A DNA stretch of 64,000 nt from Pseudomonadota bacterium (GTDB lineage: Bacteria > Pseudomonadota > Alphaproteobacteria > Sphingomonadales > Sphingomonadaceae), in the NCBI GenBank assembly GCA_023391375.1, contig JAEWBB010000005.1:60082-124081 (forward strand). Reading direction: 5' to 3'. This document shows, piece after piece, positions 18,410-28,888 of this stretch. The position numbers and the translations under genes are program-made. The stretch's first letter is position 1. Every line of letters starts with the position of its first letter. The notes beneath the pieces are model-generated. The model saw only the letters and a list, made by a program, of their open reading frames with translations. It was not told the DNA's origin and made no database searches.

Positions 18410-18666
18410 CAGCGCGGAGTGTTCCCTGCCTTCACCGCCTTGTCCAGTGCCAGCCATACGCTCCGCCCGGCGCGCCAAGCGAGCAGCGCGCCGGCCAGGG
18501 CGGCGATCACGGAAACGGCCGGCTGCCCCCACGCCGGCCACGGCTCGCTACCGAACAGGAACAGGTTCGCAATGCCGGTCGCCAGCGACCCCGCCGCCGC
18601 AAGCCCGATCACGCCGCCGATCGCGGCGGCGATGAGCGTCAGGAGCAGGCGGACGGCGGGGTGCAC
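18409..18666 (-). CDS. Small membrane protein of unknown function
   Basis: An 85-residue protein starting at GTG 18666, five bases after the stop of the FadJ-type gene, and ending in TGATG with the next gene. Two membrane segments are visible (LLLTLIAAAIGGVIGLAAAG and VSVIAALAGALLAWRAG) around a short loop with FGSEPWPAWGQ. No family recognised. Its place inside a tightly overlapping operon is the main support for it being real. The GTG start is the only in-frame candidate close to the preceding stop. Confidence 0.5.
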   Translation of the reverse strand: MHPAVRLLLTLIAAAIGGVIGLAAAGSLATGIANLFLFGSEPWPAWGQPAVSVIAALAGALLAWRAGRSVWLALDKAVKAGNTPR

Positions 18667-18671
18667 CGGCC

Positions 18672-20743
<2,072 letters not shown>

Positions 20744-20747
<4 letters not shown>

Positions 20748-21493
20748 GCGGAAGTCCGTCCGTAGCTTTGATGGTTGAAGGGGTGGGAAGCGGAAAGGCC
20801 GCCGTCGACGACGATGGCCTGCCCATTGACGTAGCTGGCCTCGTCCGAGGCGAGGAACAGTGCGGCGTTGGCGATCTCTACGGCCGAGCCGCCGCGCTTC
20901 ATGGGGTTCAAATGGCCGATCATCTGTTCCTGCCCCTTGGCGCGGGCGCGGTCGAAGATGAATTCGGTCATGCCGGTTTCGATGAGGCCGGGGCAGATGG
21001 CGTTCACGCGGATGCCCGAACCGACCATCTGGGTCGCGGCGACCTTGACCAGGTTGATGACGCCGGCCTTCGATGCCGAATATGCCGGGCCGCCCGCCCC
21101 GGCGCGAAGGCCCGCGACGGAGGCCGTTGCGATGATCGATCCGCCGCCCGACGACTTCATGGCGGGCGCGGCATATTTGATGGCGAGAAACGGGCCGATC
21201 AGGTTGATGCGCAGGATCTCGGCCCAGGCGGCGGCATCCTGGTCGAAGATGCCGTCGAACCCGCCCGACACGCCCGCGTTGGCGAACATGATATCGAGGC
21301 GGCCCTGGTCGGCGACTACCGTGTCGACCAGCGTCTTGACCTGCCCTTCGTCGCCCGCGTCGCACTCGACGTCGGCGCCCTTGATATCGGCACCGATCAC
21401 GGTCGCGCCTTCGCTCCGGAACAGCTCGACCGTCGCCTTGCCGATGCCGCTCCCGGCGCCGGTGACGATGGCGACTTTCCTGTCGAGCCTCAT
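20744..21493 (-). CDS. SDR family oxidoreductase
   Basis: A 249-residue classical short-chain dehydrogenase. The NAD(P)-binding TGAGSGIGKA is at about residues 11-20, the NAG motif in ANAGVSGG follows, and the active-site Tyr-Lys pair is in AYSASKAGV, after the catalytic Ser of ATASVAG. Asp in GADIKGADV suggests NAD+ preference. ATG 21493 overlaps the stop of the second SDR gene (ATGA). In this operon it probably oxidises a hydroxyacyl-CoA or alcohol in a degradation pathway; substrate unknown. Confidence 0.9.
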
Positions 21494-22269
21494 AGGCCGA
21501 CCCCGATGGTGCTGCCGCCGTCGACGATCAGGGCCTGCCCGGTCATGAAGGTCGAGGCCGGGCTGGCGAGGTAGACCGCCGCCCCGGCGATCTCGCGCGG
21601 CTCGCCGATGCGCCTCAGCGGAGTGTTCTTGGTAACCAGCTTCAGCGTGTCCGGGTTCTCCCACAGCGCGCGGGCAAAGTCGGTCTTGATCAGTCCCGGC
21701 GCGATGCAGTTCACCCGCACGCCCTTCGGTCCGAACTCGGCGGCGAGGTTGCGGGCGAGCTGGAAATCCGCCGCCTTGGAGATGTTGTAGGCGCCGATCA
21801 CGGTCGAGCTGGTCAGCCCGCCGATCGAGGAGACGATGATGATCGAGCCTTCCTCGCGCTCCAGCATCTCCGGCGCGACCATCGAAATCAGCCAATGATT
21901 GGCGATGACGTTGTTCTCAAGGATCTTGCGGAACTGGTCGTCGGCGATGCCGGCCATTGGCCCGTAATAGGGGTGCGACGCCGCGTTGCAGACGAGGATG
22001 TCGATCTTGCCAAACGCCTTGCGCGTCGCATCGGCCAGCGCCTGAAGGTCGTCCTTGGACGAGATGTTGGCGGCCACGGCCAGCGCCGTCCCCTCGCCAT
22101 GCGCGGCGTTGATCTCAGCCGCGGTCTCGTCGCAGGCGTCCTGCTTGCGGCTGGAAATGACGACCTTGGCGCCCTGCTCGGCCATCGCCTCGGCGATCGC
22201 CTTGCCGATCCCGCGCGAGGACCCTGTGATGACAGCGACCTTGCCCGAAAGATCGAACAGTCCGCTCAT
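21490..22269 (-). CDS. SDR family oxidoreductase
   Basis: A 259-residue classical short-chain dehydrogenase with TGSSRGIGKAIAE (coenzyme loop), CNAASHPY in place of the usual NNAG, SSIGG and the AYNISKAADFQL Tyr-Lys pair. SSRK after the second beta strand suggests NADP+ preference. It overlaps its upstream acyl-CoA dehydrogenase and its downstream SDR by four bases each, so the three are almost certainly co-translated. Substrate unknown; an acyl-CoA or alcohol intermediate is likely from context. Confidence 0.9.
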   Translation of the reverse strand: MSGLFDLSGKVAVITGSSRGIGKAIAEAMAEQGAKVVISSRKQDACDETAAEINAAHGEGTALAVAANISSKDDLQALADATRKAFGKIDILVCNAASHPYYGPMAGIADDQFRKILENNVIANHWLISMVAPEMLEREEGSIIIVSSIGGLTSSTVIGAYNISKAADFQLARNLAAEFGPKGVRVNCIAPGLIKTDFARALWENPDTLKLVTKNTPLRRIGEPREIAGAAVYLASPASTFMTGQALIVDGGSTIGVGL

Positions 22270-23513
22270 GCGCCCACCGGCGGGTGCTTGGCGAATTCGG
22301 CGAGCGCGATCGAACGGTTGTGGACCTCGTCCGGCCCGTCGGCGAGGCGCAAGGTGCGGATGCCGGCCCAGCTGTGCGCCAGCGGCGTGTCCTGGCTGAC
22401 GCCCGCGCCACCGAACGCCTGGATCGCGTCGTCGATCACCTGCAGCGCCATGCGCGGCGCCTTGACCTTGATCATCGCGATCTCGGCCTTGGCCGCCTTG
22501 TTGCCGACCTTGTCCATCATGTCCGCCGCCTTGAGGCAGAGGAGTCGCGTACAGTCGATCTCGATCCGCGCCTCGGCGACCCGTTGCTCCCACACGCTGT
22601 GCGAGGCGATGGTCTTGCCGAAGGCGGTGCGCGACTGGAGCCGCTGGCACATTAGGGCGAGCGCTTCCTCGGCCGCGCCGATGGTCCGCATGCAGTGGTG
22701 GATGCGGCCCGGGCCAAGGCGGCCTTGCGCGATCTCGAACCCCCGGCCCTCGCCGAGCAGCAGGTTCGACGCCGGGACGCGGACGTTCTCCAACTTGATT
22801 TCCATATGGCCGTGCGGCGCGTCGTCGTAACCATAGACGCTGAGGTGGCGGACTACGGTGATGCCCTCGGCGTCCATCGGAACGAGGATCATCGATTGCT
22901 GCTGGTGCTTCCTCGCCTCGGTGTCGGTCTTGCCCATCAGGATCGCGACCTTGCAGCGCGGATCGCCCGCTCCGCTCGACCACCATTTGCGGCCGTTGAT
23001 CACGTATTCGTCGCCGTCGCGGTCGATCCGGCACTCGATATTGGTCGCGTCGGACGAGGCGACGCCCGGCTCGGTCATCAAAAAGGCCGACCGGATTTCG
23101 CCGCGCATCAGCGGAGCCAGCCACTGGTCCTTCTGCTCGCGCGTGCCGTAGCGGTGGAGCACTTCCATGTTGCCGGTGTCGGGCGCGGCGCAGTTGAACA
23201 CCTCGCTCGACCACAGGATGTGGCCCATTTCCTCGGCGCACAGCGCGTATTCGAGGTTGGTCAGCTGTTCACCCTCGAACGGGAAGCTTTCGTCGACATG
23301 CTGGAGCGCGCCGCCCGGCGGCATGAACAGGTTCCACAAGCCGGCCGCCTTGGCCTTGGGTTTGAGGTCCTCGATGACGTCGAGAACCTTCCACCGGCCG
23401 CCGTCGGCCTGCTGGCGATGATAATCGCCGACTCGGGGCCGGACCTCGGCATCGAAAAAGGCCTTCACGCGGTCGCGGAAGAAAGCCTGCCGTTCCGTAA
23501 GGTCAAAGTCCAA
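22266..23513 (-). CDS. Acyl-CoA dehydrogenase family protein
   Basis: A 415-residue flavoprotein of the ACAD family, which oxidises acyl-CoA to enoyl-CoA and passes electrons to ETF. FLMTEPGVASSDATNIEC (middle beta domain) and AFGGAGVSQDTPLAHSWAGIRTLRLADGPDEVH near the C-terminus place it near the ACAD10/11-like group. It is the first gene of a seven-gene minus-strand operon. The start codon appears to be TTG 23513 (MDFDLTERQ), with GGGCGAG just upstream. It probably opens a fatty-acid or branched acyl degradation route whose exact substrate I cannot name. Confidence 0.9.
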   Translation of the reverse strand: MDFDLTERQAFFRDRVKAFFDAEVRPRVGDYHRQQADGGRWKVLDVIEDLKPKAKAAGLWNLFMPPGGALQHVDESFPFEGEQLTNLEYALCAEEMGHILWSSEVFNCAAPDTGNMEVLHRYGTREQKDQWLAPLMRGEIRSAFLMTEPGVASSDATNIECRIDRDGDEYVINGRKWWSSGAGDPRCKVAILMGKTDTEARKHQQQSMILVPMDAEGITVVRHLSVYGYDDAPHGHMEIKLENVRVPASNLLLGEGRGFEIAQGRLGPGRIHHCMRTIGAAEEALALMCQRLQSRTAFGKTIASHSVWEQRVAEARIEIDCTRLLCLKAADMMDKVGNKAAKAEIAMIKVKAPRMALQVIDDAIQAFGGAGVSQDTPLAHSWAGIRTLRLADGPDEVHNRSIALAEFAKHPPVGA

Positions 23514-23626
23514 GGCTCGCCCTTTCGTCTGAAAATACGTCAGTTGTGCGTTGAAACGGGCTAGGACGGCGCGGGGCCGAGGGCAAGGCAGGAACGGACG
23601 CGAGCGCCCGCCCGTTGGTGCGGCCC

Positions 23627-24130
23627 ATGCGCATTTTCATTTTCGCCGGCCTGGCCTTGCTGGCCGCCTGCCAACCCTCCCCTTCCCAGCCGTCAGAGAA
23701 CCGGTCCACCGCCGGTAGCGATGTCGACGCTGACAAGAAGGCGCCGCTCGGCGCGCTCGTCGATCCCGCCAGTTCGGGCTCGGCGACCGAGGTGGCCCAG
23801 CGCTATGCCGACGCCGTGAGTGGCGGGCGGCTGGGCGAAGCGTACGGCCTGCTGGCCCCTGGCTCGGACGCGGCAGGTAACGGTGCGGCCGCGTTTGCCG
23901 CCCGTTTCAAGGACCGGCGCGCCATTGCCATGACCATCGGCAAGGCCGGCGAACCCGTCGATACGGAGGCGCAGAGATTGGTCGAGGTGCCTGCCGTCCT
24001 GAGCGGGCTCGACAAGGCCGGGACTCCGTTCCGCGTCGAAGGGCCGATCCTGCTGCGCGTGACCGACAAGTCGGCCACTCCCGACGTCCCGCCGCAGTGG
24101 CAGGTCGTCCGGACGCTCTTCCCGGCCTAG
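23627..24130 (+). CDS. Putative lipoprotein (paralogue of the next gene)
   Basis: A 167-residue protein beginning MRIFIFAGLALLAACQPS, with lipobox LAAC, so it is probably lipid-anchored. A low-complexity linker follows, then a domain with VAQRYADAVSGGRLGEAYGL and FRVEGPILLRVTD ... WQVVRTLFPA. The same layout recurs in the next gene, which suggests tandem duplication. GTG 23615 is a possible longer start, but ATG 23627 begins the signal. It is divergent from the acyl-CoA dehydrogenase operon. Function unknown. Confidence 0.65.
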   Translation: MRIFIFAGLALLAACQPSPSQPSENRSTAGSDVDADKKAPLGALVDPASSGSATEVAQRYADAVSGGRLGEAYGLLAPGSDAAGNGAAAFAARFKDRRAIAMTIGKAGEPVDTEAQRLVEVPAVLSGLDKAGTPFRVEGPILLRVTDKSATPDVPPQWQVVRTLFPA

Positions 24131-24166
24131 GCGGAACAGGGCCGGGCAGGCGTCGGTTGTCGCGGG

Positions 24167-24796
24167 ATGCGTAGCTTCCTCCCCCTCGCCGCACTCCTGC
24201 TCGCGACCACCGCGTGCACGGTCAACAACAACCCGCCCGCTGACGAAAACAGCACCGATGCCAATTTCGCGGCCGGCGGCGCGTCGCCGACGGCGGACAC
24301 TACCGTCCCGACGGCCACGACGGCGCCGGCCGGCAATACGGTTGCCCCGACACCCGCGCCGAGCAACCCTAACGTCCCGCCACCGCCGCACATGGACCCC
24401 GGCGGCCCGACCCCTCCGGCCGAGGCGTCGGCGCTGGGTGCGGCGCGGCGCTTGCAGGAATATTGCGACGCGGTGGCGACCAAGCGCTACCGCGATGCCT
24501 ATGGCTACTGGTCCGACAACGGCAAGGCGAGCGGGCTGACCTTCCAGCAATTCCGCGACAGCTTCGCCAAATACGGCGCTTACGACTGCCATATCGGCAA
24601 GCCGGGCGACACCGAGGGCGCCGCCGGATCGGTCTACACCACCATTCCGTTGCAGGTCACCGGCGTGCTGACCAAGGGCGGCGGCTTCCGGCTGGAAGGC
24701 CCGGTGACGATGCGCCGCGTCAACGATGTCGACGGATCGAGCGCCGAGCAGCGCCGCTGGCACATTGCGACGAGCGGCCTCAAGCCGCGCCCCTAG
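24167..24796 (+). CDS. Putative lipoprotein (paralogue of the previous gene)
   Basis: A 209-residue protein with lipoprotein signal MRSFLPLAALLLATTAC. A long Thr/Ala/Pro-rich linker (residues about 25-85) leads to a domain with RLQEYCDAVATKRYRDAYGYW and FRLEGPVTMRRVND ... RWHIATSGLKP. These parts line up with those of the preceding gene, 36 bases away, so both likely come from duplication and form one transcript. It is probably exposed in the periplasm on a flexible stalk. Function unknown. Confidence 0.65.
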   Translation: MRSFLPLAALLLATTACTVNNNPPADENSTDANFAAGGASPTADTTVPTATTAPAGNTVAPTPAPSNPNVPPPPHMDPGGPTPPAEASALGAARRLQEYCDAVATKRYRDAYGYWSDNGKASGLTFQQFRDSFAKYGAYDCHIGKPGDTEGAAGSVYTTIPLQVTGVLTKGGGFRLEGPVTMRRVNDVDGSSAEQRRWHIATSGLKPRP

Positions 24797-24872
24797 GGAA
24801 AGCCGCATAATTTCCGTTGCGATTGACGCACCCATCTGACGGCGCATGATGCGGACGATCAGGAGGGAATCG

Positions 24873-26027
24873 ATGAGCGACCTGGACGCGTTCCGCGCCG
24901 ACACCCGCGCGTGGCTGGAGGCCAATTGCCCGGCCGAAATGCGCACGCCGATGAAGTCCGAAAAGGACGCCTGCTGGGGCGGACGGCATTTCGAGTTCCA
25001 GTCGGCGGCGCAGGAGCACTGGCTGCGCGCGATGGGCGACAAGGGTTGGACGGTACCCGACTGGCCGGCGGCCTATGGCGGCGGCGGCCTCTCCCCGGCC
25101 GAGGCCAAGGTCGTGAAAGAGGAAATGGCCGCGATCGGCGCGCGCTCGCCGCTGACCAGCTTCGGCATTTCGATGCTCGGCCCGGCGCTGCTGAAATATG
25201 GCACCGAGGAGCAGAAGCAGCGCTTCCTGCCTGAAATCGCCAAGGGCCAGATCCGCTGGTGCCAGGGCTATTCCGAACCGGGTGCGGGCAGCGACCTTGC
25301 CGGCCTGCAGACCAAGTCGGAAGACAAGGGCGACCACTGGCTGGTCAACGGCCAGAAGGTGTGGACCAGCTACGCCGACCAGGCCGACTGGATCTTCTGC
25401 CTCGTCCGCACCTCCACGGAATCGAAGCATGGCGGCATCAGCTTCCTGCTGTTCGACATGGAAAGCCCCGGCGTATCCACCAAGCCGATCCTGCTGATCA
25501 GCGGCTACTCCCCCTTCTGCGAGACCTTCTTCGACGATGTGTCGGTCCCGAAGGACCAGGTGGTCGGGGAGGTCAACAAGGGCTGGGACGTCGCCAAATA
25601 CCTCCTCGGTCACGAACGCGAGATGATCAGCGGCATGGGGCTGGGCGGCGGGTCGCTCACGCTGGGCAAGGCGGTCGGCAAGATCGACGACCCGCTGCTC
25701 GCCGCGCAGATCGCCGACTTCGACGTCGACGCGCTGGCATTCGCGGCAATGAGCGAGAAATTCATAGACGAGCTGAAGGCGGGCGAGGCGCATCCCGCCA
25801 TGCCGAGCATGATGAAATATGCCGGGACCGAGCTGAACAAGCAGCGCCACGAACTGGCGATGGCGGCCGGCGGCAGCGACACGCTGGAATGGGACAGCGA
25901 TCGCTCGAAGGGCGGCAAGGCGGCGCGCGACTGGCTGCGCACGAAGGCCAATTCGATCGAGGGCGGCACATCCGAAATCCAGCTCGGCATTGTCGCCAAG
26001 CATATCCTGCGCCTGCCCGGAGCCTGA
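24873..26027 (+). CDS. Acyl-CoA dehydrogenase family protein
   Basis: A 384-residue ACAD. The start ATG 24873 has an excellent AGGAGGG 5 bases upstream; an in-frame codon at 24846 lacks one. YSEPGAGSDLAGLQTK marks the beta-domain FAD loop and IEGGTSEIQLGIVAKHIL the C-terminal helices with the conserved Gly-Thr-Ser-Glu. Length and motifs are near those of the large subunit type used for long or steroid side-chain acyl-CoA. It is paired with the ACAD 4 bases downstream, and the two may form a heteromeric alpha2beta2 enzyme, as in FadE pairs of sterol degraders (inference). Confidence 0.9.
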   Translation: MSDLDAFRADTRAWLEANCPAEMRTPMKSEKDACWGGRHFEFQSAAQEHWLRAMGDKGWTVPDWPAAYGGGGLSPAEAKVVKEEMAAIGARSPLTSFGISMLGPALLKYGTEEQKQRFLPEIAKGQIRWCQGYSEPGAGSDLAGLQTKSEDKGDHWLVNGQKVWTSYADQADWIFCLVRTSTESKHGGISFLLFDMESPGVSTKPILLISGYSPFCETFFDDVSVPKDQVVGEVNKGWDVAKYLLGHEREMISGMGLGGGSLTLGKAVGKIDDPLLAAQIADFDVDALAFAAMSEKFIDELKAGEAHPAMPSMMKYAGTELNKQRHELAMAAGGSDTLEWDSDRSKGGKAARDWLRTKANSIEGGTSEIQLGIVAKHILRLPGA

Positions 26028-26031
26028 CATC

Positions 26032-27159
26032 ATGATGATCCTCAACGACGACCAGCGCATGCTGCAGGACACCGTTCGGCCCTTCATGGCGGATGAGGGT
26101 GCGATCAAGACGCAGCTGCGCCATTGGCGCGAGATCGGGTGCCAGGACGGCTTCGGCCACGGACTTTGGAAAGCATTCGGCGAGATGGGGCTGGCCGGCA
26201 TCCTGATCCCGGAAGGCCAGGGCGGCGCGGGGCTGGGCCAAGTCGAGGCCAACCTCGTGCTGGAAGAAATCGGCCGCAACCTCACCCCCTCCCCCTTCCT
26301 CTCGACCGCCGTCGCGGCGGTTCGGGCGCTCGAAGGGTCGGCGCAGGCGGAGCGCTGGTTCCCCGGCATCGCCGCGGGCGAAACGGTCGCCGCGCTGGCG
26401 ATCGACGAAGGGCGTCACCACAACCCGGCGGCGACGGCGCTGGAGGCCAAGCGGCAGGGGAACGGCTTTGTCCTCAACGGCACCAAGCAGTTCGTCGTCC
26501 AGGGCCGCAGCGCCGATGTCATCCTGGTCGCGGCGCGGACGGGCGGCTCGGCGGGGGAGACCGAGGGCCTGACCCTGTTCGCGCTGCCCAAGAGCGTGAC
26601 CGGCGTCGAGCTTGAGAATGTCGCGCTGGCCGACAGCTCGAAGGCCGCGCGGCTGACCCTTTCGAATGTCGCGCTCGACGCCGACGCGGTGGTCGGCGAG
26701 GTCGATGGCGGCTGGACGCCCCTATCGCGTGCGCTCAGCGCCGGCCGCGCTGGCGCGGCGTCGGAGCTGGTCGGCGTCGCCGCGGGCGCGAGCGAGATGA
26801 CCTTCGACTATCTCAAGCAGCGCAAGCAGTTCGGGCGTCTGATCGGCGAATTTCAGGTGCTCCAGCACCGCGCCGCGCACCTTTACGGCGAGGTCGAGAT
26901 CGCCCGCGCCGCCGCGCTCAAAGCCGCGCAGCTGCTCGACGAAGGCAGCGACCGCGCCGGCCTGATGGTCGCGGTGGCCAAGGCCAAGGCGGGCAAGGCC
27001 GCACGGCTGGCGGTGCAGGAAGGCGTGCAGATGCACGGCGGCATCGGCATGACCGACGAGCATGACATCGGCCTCTACATGAAGCGGCAGGCGGTGCTCG
27101 ACGAACTGTTCGGCAGCCCCCGCTTCCACGCCGCAGAGGTCGGGCGGTTAAGCGCCTAA
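26032..27159 (+). CDS. Acyl-CoA dehydrogenase family protein, probable partner subunit
   Basis: A 375-residue ACAD starting at ATG 26032 (or 26035), 4 bases after the stop of the first ACAD. It lacks the clear GTSEI motif of its neighbour and ends MHGGIGMTDEHDIGLYMKRQAVLDELFGS, typical of the second subunit of paired ACADs. RKQFGRLIGEFQVLQHRAAHLY is the C-terminal domain signature. It is likely co-expressed with the preceding gene. The stop overlaps that of the convergent thioesterase (CTAA at 27156-27159). Confidence 0.88.
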   Translation: MMILNDDQRMLQDTVRPFMADEGAIKTQLRHWREIGCQDGFGHGLWKAFGEMGLAGILIPEGQGGAGLGQVEANLVLEEIGRNLTPSPFLSTAVAAVRALEGSAQAERWFPGIAAGETVAALAIDEGRHHNPAATALEAKRQGNGFVLNGTKQFVVQGRSADVILVAARTGGSAGETEGLTLFALPKSVTGVELENVALADSSKAARLTLSNVALDADAVVGEVDGGWTPLSRALSAGRAGAASELVGVAAGASEMTFDYLKQRKQFGRLIGEFQVLQHRAAHLYGEVEIARAAALKAAQLLDEGSDRAGLMVAVAKAKAGKAARLAVQEGVQMHGGIGMTDEHDIGLYMKRQAVLDELFGSPRFHAAEVGRLSA

Positions 27160-27533
27160 GGCCGCTCGAGCAGAAAGTTGATCCGCGCGGCGGCGACCGG
27201 CTTGGCCCGGTCCGCCTGCCACGCCACGGCCTCGACGTTGGCCATGCGGTTGCCGAGCCGCTCGACTGTCGCCTCGGCGTGCGTGTCGCCCAGCTTGGCC
27301 AGCCCGCCGCGCATATAGTCGATGGTCACGGTGACCGGCTTCATCGCCACCCGCGCATCGCCGATGGCGGAGGTCAGCCGGGTGTAGGCCGCAAACTCCA
27401 GCAAGCCGGCGATCGCCCCTCCGTGGAGCCAGCCGGGCCGGCCCATCACGCCGTCGGCGAACGGCATGACGATCCGTCCGTCATTTTCGATCCGAAGGTC
27501 CAGCAGTCGTGCGTAGGGGGGAAGCGCGTCCAT
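27156..27533 (-). CDS. PaaI family hotdog-fold thioesterase
   Basis: A 125-residue hotdog protein that would hydrolyse acyl-CoA thioesters. GWLHGGAIAGLLEFAAYTRL (about residues 34-53) carries the HGG-type active-site signature of PaaI-like thioesterases, and the central TVTIDYMRGG is the usual second strand. It starts at ATG 27533. It is convergent with the ACAD pair, which suggests a linked role in acyl-CoA turnover, though it is not co-transcribed with them. Confidence 0.85.
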   Translation of the reverse strand: MDALPPYARLLDLRIENDGRIVMPFADGVMGRPGWLHGGAIAGLLEFAAYTRLTSAIGDARVAMKPVTVTIDYMRGGLAKLGDTHAEATVERLGNRMANVEAVAWQADRAKPVAAARINFLLERP

Positions 27534-27551
27534 GCCGCGCCGCCTAGCAGG

Positions 27552-27704
27552 TCACACCCTGCTCTTGTAGCCCGAGACAGCGCCGAGGACGAAGCTGGCG
27601 AACAGGGCGAGCTGGATCTTCCCTTCGGGATCGGACCAGCCGAAATACTCCGCCCCCCAGCCGAACAGCGCAACAAAGATGGCACATGCCAGCCCGACGA
27701 TCAT
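27552..27704 (-). CDS. Small two-helix membrane protein
   Basis: A 50-residue protein starting at ATG 27704, with GGAGGG 8 bases upstream. The two hydrophobic stretches are MIVGLACAIFVALFGWGA and LALFASFVLGAVSG, around the short loop FGWSDPEGKIQ. An in-frame ATG at 27818 would add 38 hydrophilic residues, but it has no ribosome site and sits only 35 bases from purS. Function unknown. It ends 18 bases upstream of the thioesterase start and may be co-transcribed with it. Confidence 0.5.
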   Translation of the reverse strand: MIVGLACAIFVALFGWGAEYFGWSDPEGKIQLALFASFVLGAVSGYKSRV

Positions 27705-27853
27705 CGAAATACCCTCCACTGCACCGCGCGAGGCCGAGTCCGCGGCGGCGAACGTCGAAGGATGCTGCTGGAGGGTTTCGACTTTGTAAAGCTTGCCGTC
27801 AGGGGCGGCGCACGCCATAGGGCCCGCATTCTGGAGGCAAGGAGCGTCAGGCC

Positions 27854-28090
27854 ATGAAAGCGCGGGTGTTCGTCACGTTGAAGCCGGGCGTCCTCGACCC
27901 CCAGGGCCGTGCCATCCACCATGCGCTCGAAGGGCTCGGCTTTTCCGGTATTTCGGGCGTCCGCGCCGGCAAGCTGATTGAGCTCGACCTCGACGAGGAC
28001 AAGAGCGACGACGAGATTGCCGACATGTGCCGCAAGCTGCTGGCCAACACGGTGATCGAAAACTTCAAGATCGAGCGGGTCGCGGCGTGA
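27854..28090 (+). CDS. purS: Phosphoribosylformylglycinamidine synthase subunit PurS
   Basis: A 78-residue protein (MKARVFVTLKPGVLDPQGRA) that bridges PurL and PurQ in the FGAM synthase complex of purine synthesis, step four. The AIHHALEGLGFSGISGVRAGK segment is typical. ATG 27854 has AAGGAG upstream. Its stop overlaps purQ (GTGA). purL is expected in the same pathway but is not in the window. Confidence 0.95.
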   Translation: MKARVFVTLKPGVLDPQGRAIHHALEGLGFSGISGVRAGKLIELDLDEDKSDDEIADMCRKLLANTVIENFKIERVAA

Positions 28091-28752
28091 AACCGGCCGT
28101 CATCGTCTTTCCCGGATCGAACTGCGACCGCGACCTGGCCGTCGCGATCCGCGCCGTGACGGGCAAGGCGCCGGCGATGGTCTGGCATGCCGAGACCACG
28201 CTTCCGGACGGCACGGACTTCATCGCCGTGCCCGGCGGCTTTTCCTATGGCGATTACCTGCGCTCGGGCGCCATGGCGGCGCGCTCGCCGGTGATGAAGG
28301 CGGTGGTCGCGGCAGCCGGAAAGGGCGTGCCGGTGCTCGGCATCTGTAACGGTTTCCAGGTGCTGACCGAGGCCGGGCTGCTGCCGGGCGCGCTGATGCG
28401 CAACGCCGGACTGCACTTCGTCTGCCGCACGGTCGGCCTTGAAGTCGGCAACAACCAGTCGATCTTCACCAATGCCTACTTGGCGGGCGAGGACATCAAG
28501 GTCCCCGTCGCCCACCACGACGGCAATTTCCAGGCCGACGAGGCGACCCTCGACCGGCTGGAGGGCGAAGGTCGCGTGGCATTCCGCTATACCGAGGAGG
28601 TCAACGGCTCGGCCCGCGGCATTGCCGGAGTATTGAACGATGCCGGCAACGTGCTCGGCATGATGCCTCACCCCGAGCGTGTCATCGAAACCGCGCACGG
28701 CGGCACCGACGGCAGACGCCTGTTCGAGGGCTTGCTGGAAGCCGTCGCCTAG
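28087..28752 (+). CDS. purQ: Phosphoribosylformylglycinamidine synthase subunit PurQ
   Basis: A 221-residue class I glutamine amidotransferase, which supplies ammonia to PurL in the FGAM synthase complex. The nucleophile is Cys87 in GICNGFQVLTEAGLLPGAL and the His-Glu pair is in MPHPERVIE near the C-terminus. The opening PAVIVFPGSNCDRD and the VPGGFSYGDYLRSGAMA stretch are diagnostic. The start is GTG 28087, overlapping the purS stop by four bases. The next gene is tRNA-Arg(TCT), so the purine operon ends here without purL. Confidence 0.97.
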   Translation: MKPAVIVFPGSNCDRDLAVAIRAVTGKAPAMVWHAETTLPDGTDFIAVPGGFSYGDYLRSGAMAARSPVMKAVVAAAGKGVPVLGICNGFQVLTEAGLLPGALMRNAGLHFVCRTVGLEVGNNQSIFTNAYLAGEDIKVPVAHHDGNFQADEATLDRLEGEGRVAFRYTEEVNGSARGIAGVLNDAGNVLGMMPHPERVIETAHGGTDGRRLFEGLLEAVA

Positions 28753-28801
28753 CCCGCGCCCTTGCGGCGCCAAGCGCCGGCGCATAGGTCCGCTAAAGTG
28801 C

Positions 28802-28878
28802 GCGCCCGTAGCTCAGCTGGATAGAGCACGTGCCTTCTAAGCTCGTGGTCGCAGGTTCGAATCCTGCCGGGCGCGCCA
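28802..28878 (+). tRNA. tRNA-Arg, anticodon TCT
   Basis: A 77-base cloverleaf: acceptor GCGCCCG/CGGGCGC, D arm GCTCAGCTGGATAGAGC, anticodon loop CTTCTAA giving TCT, T arm GCAGG-TTCGAAT-CCTGC, discriminator G, encoded CCA. The anticodon stem CGTGC/GCTCG has a T-T mismatch at pair 29-41. It reads AGA/AGG codons. The capsule locus begins 10 bases after its 3' end. Confidence 0.95.
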
Positions 28879-28888
28879 GCCTCTTACC

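Noticed and set aside
27705..27818. 38-residue N-terminal extension of the small membrane protein
   Set aside because: No ribosome site at 27818, while ATG 27704 has a good GGAGGG; extension is hydrophilic and unlike the rest.
28753..28801. GC-rich palindromes (GGCGCC, GCGCCGGCGC) between purQ and tRNA-Arg
   Set aside because: No T run and short arms; typical of high-GC spacers.
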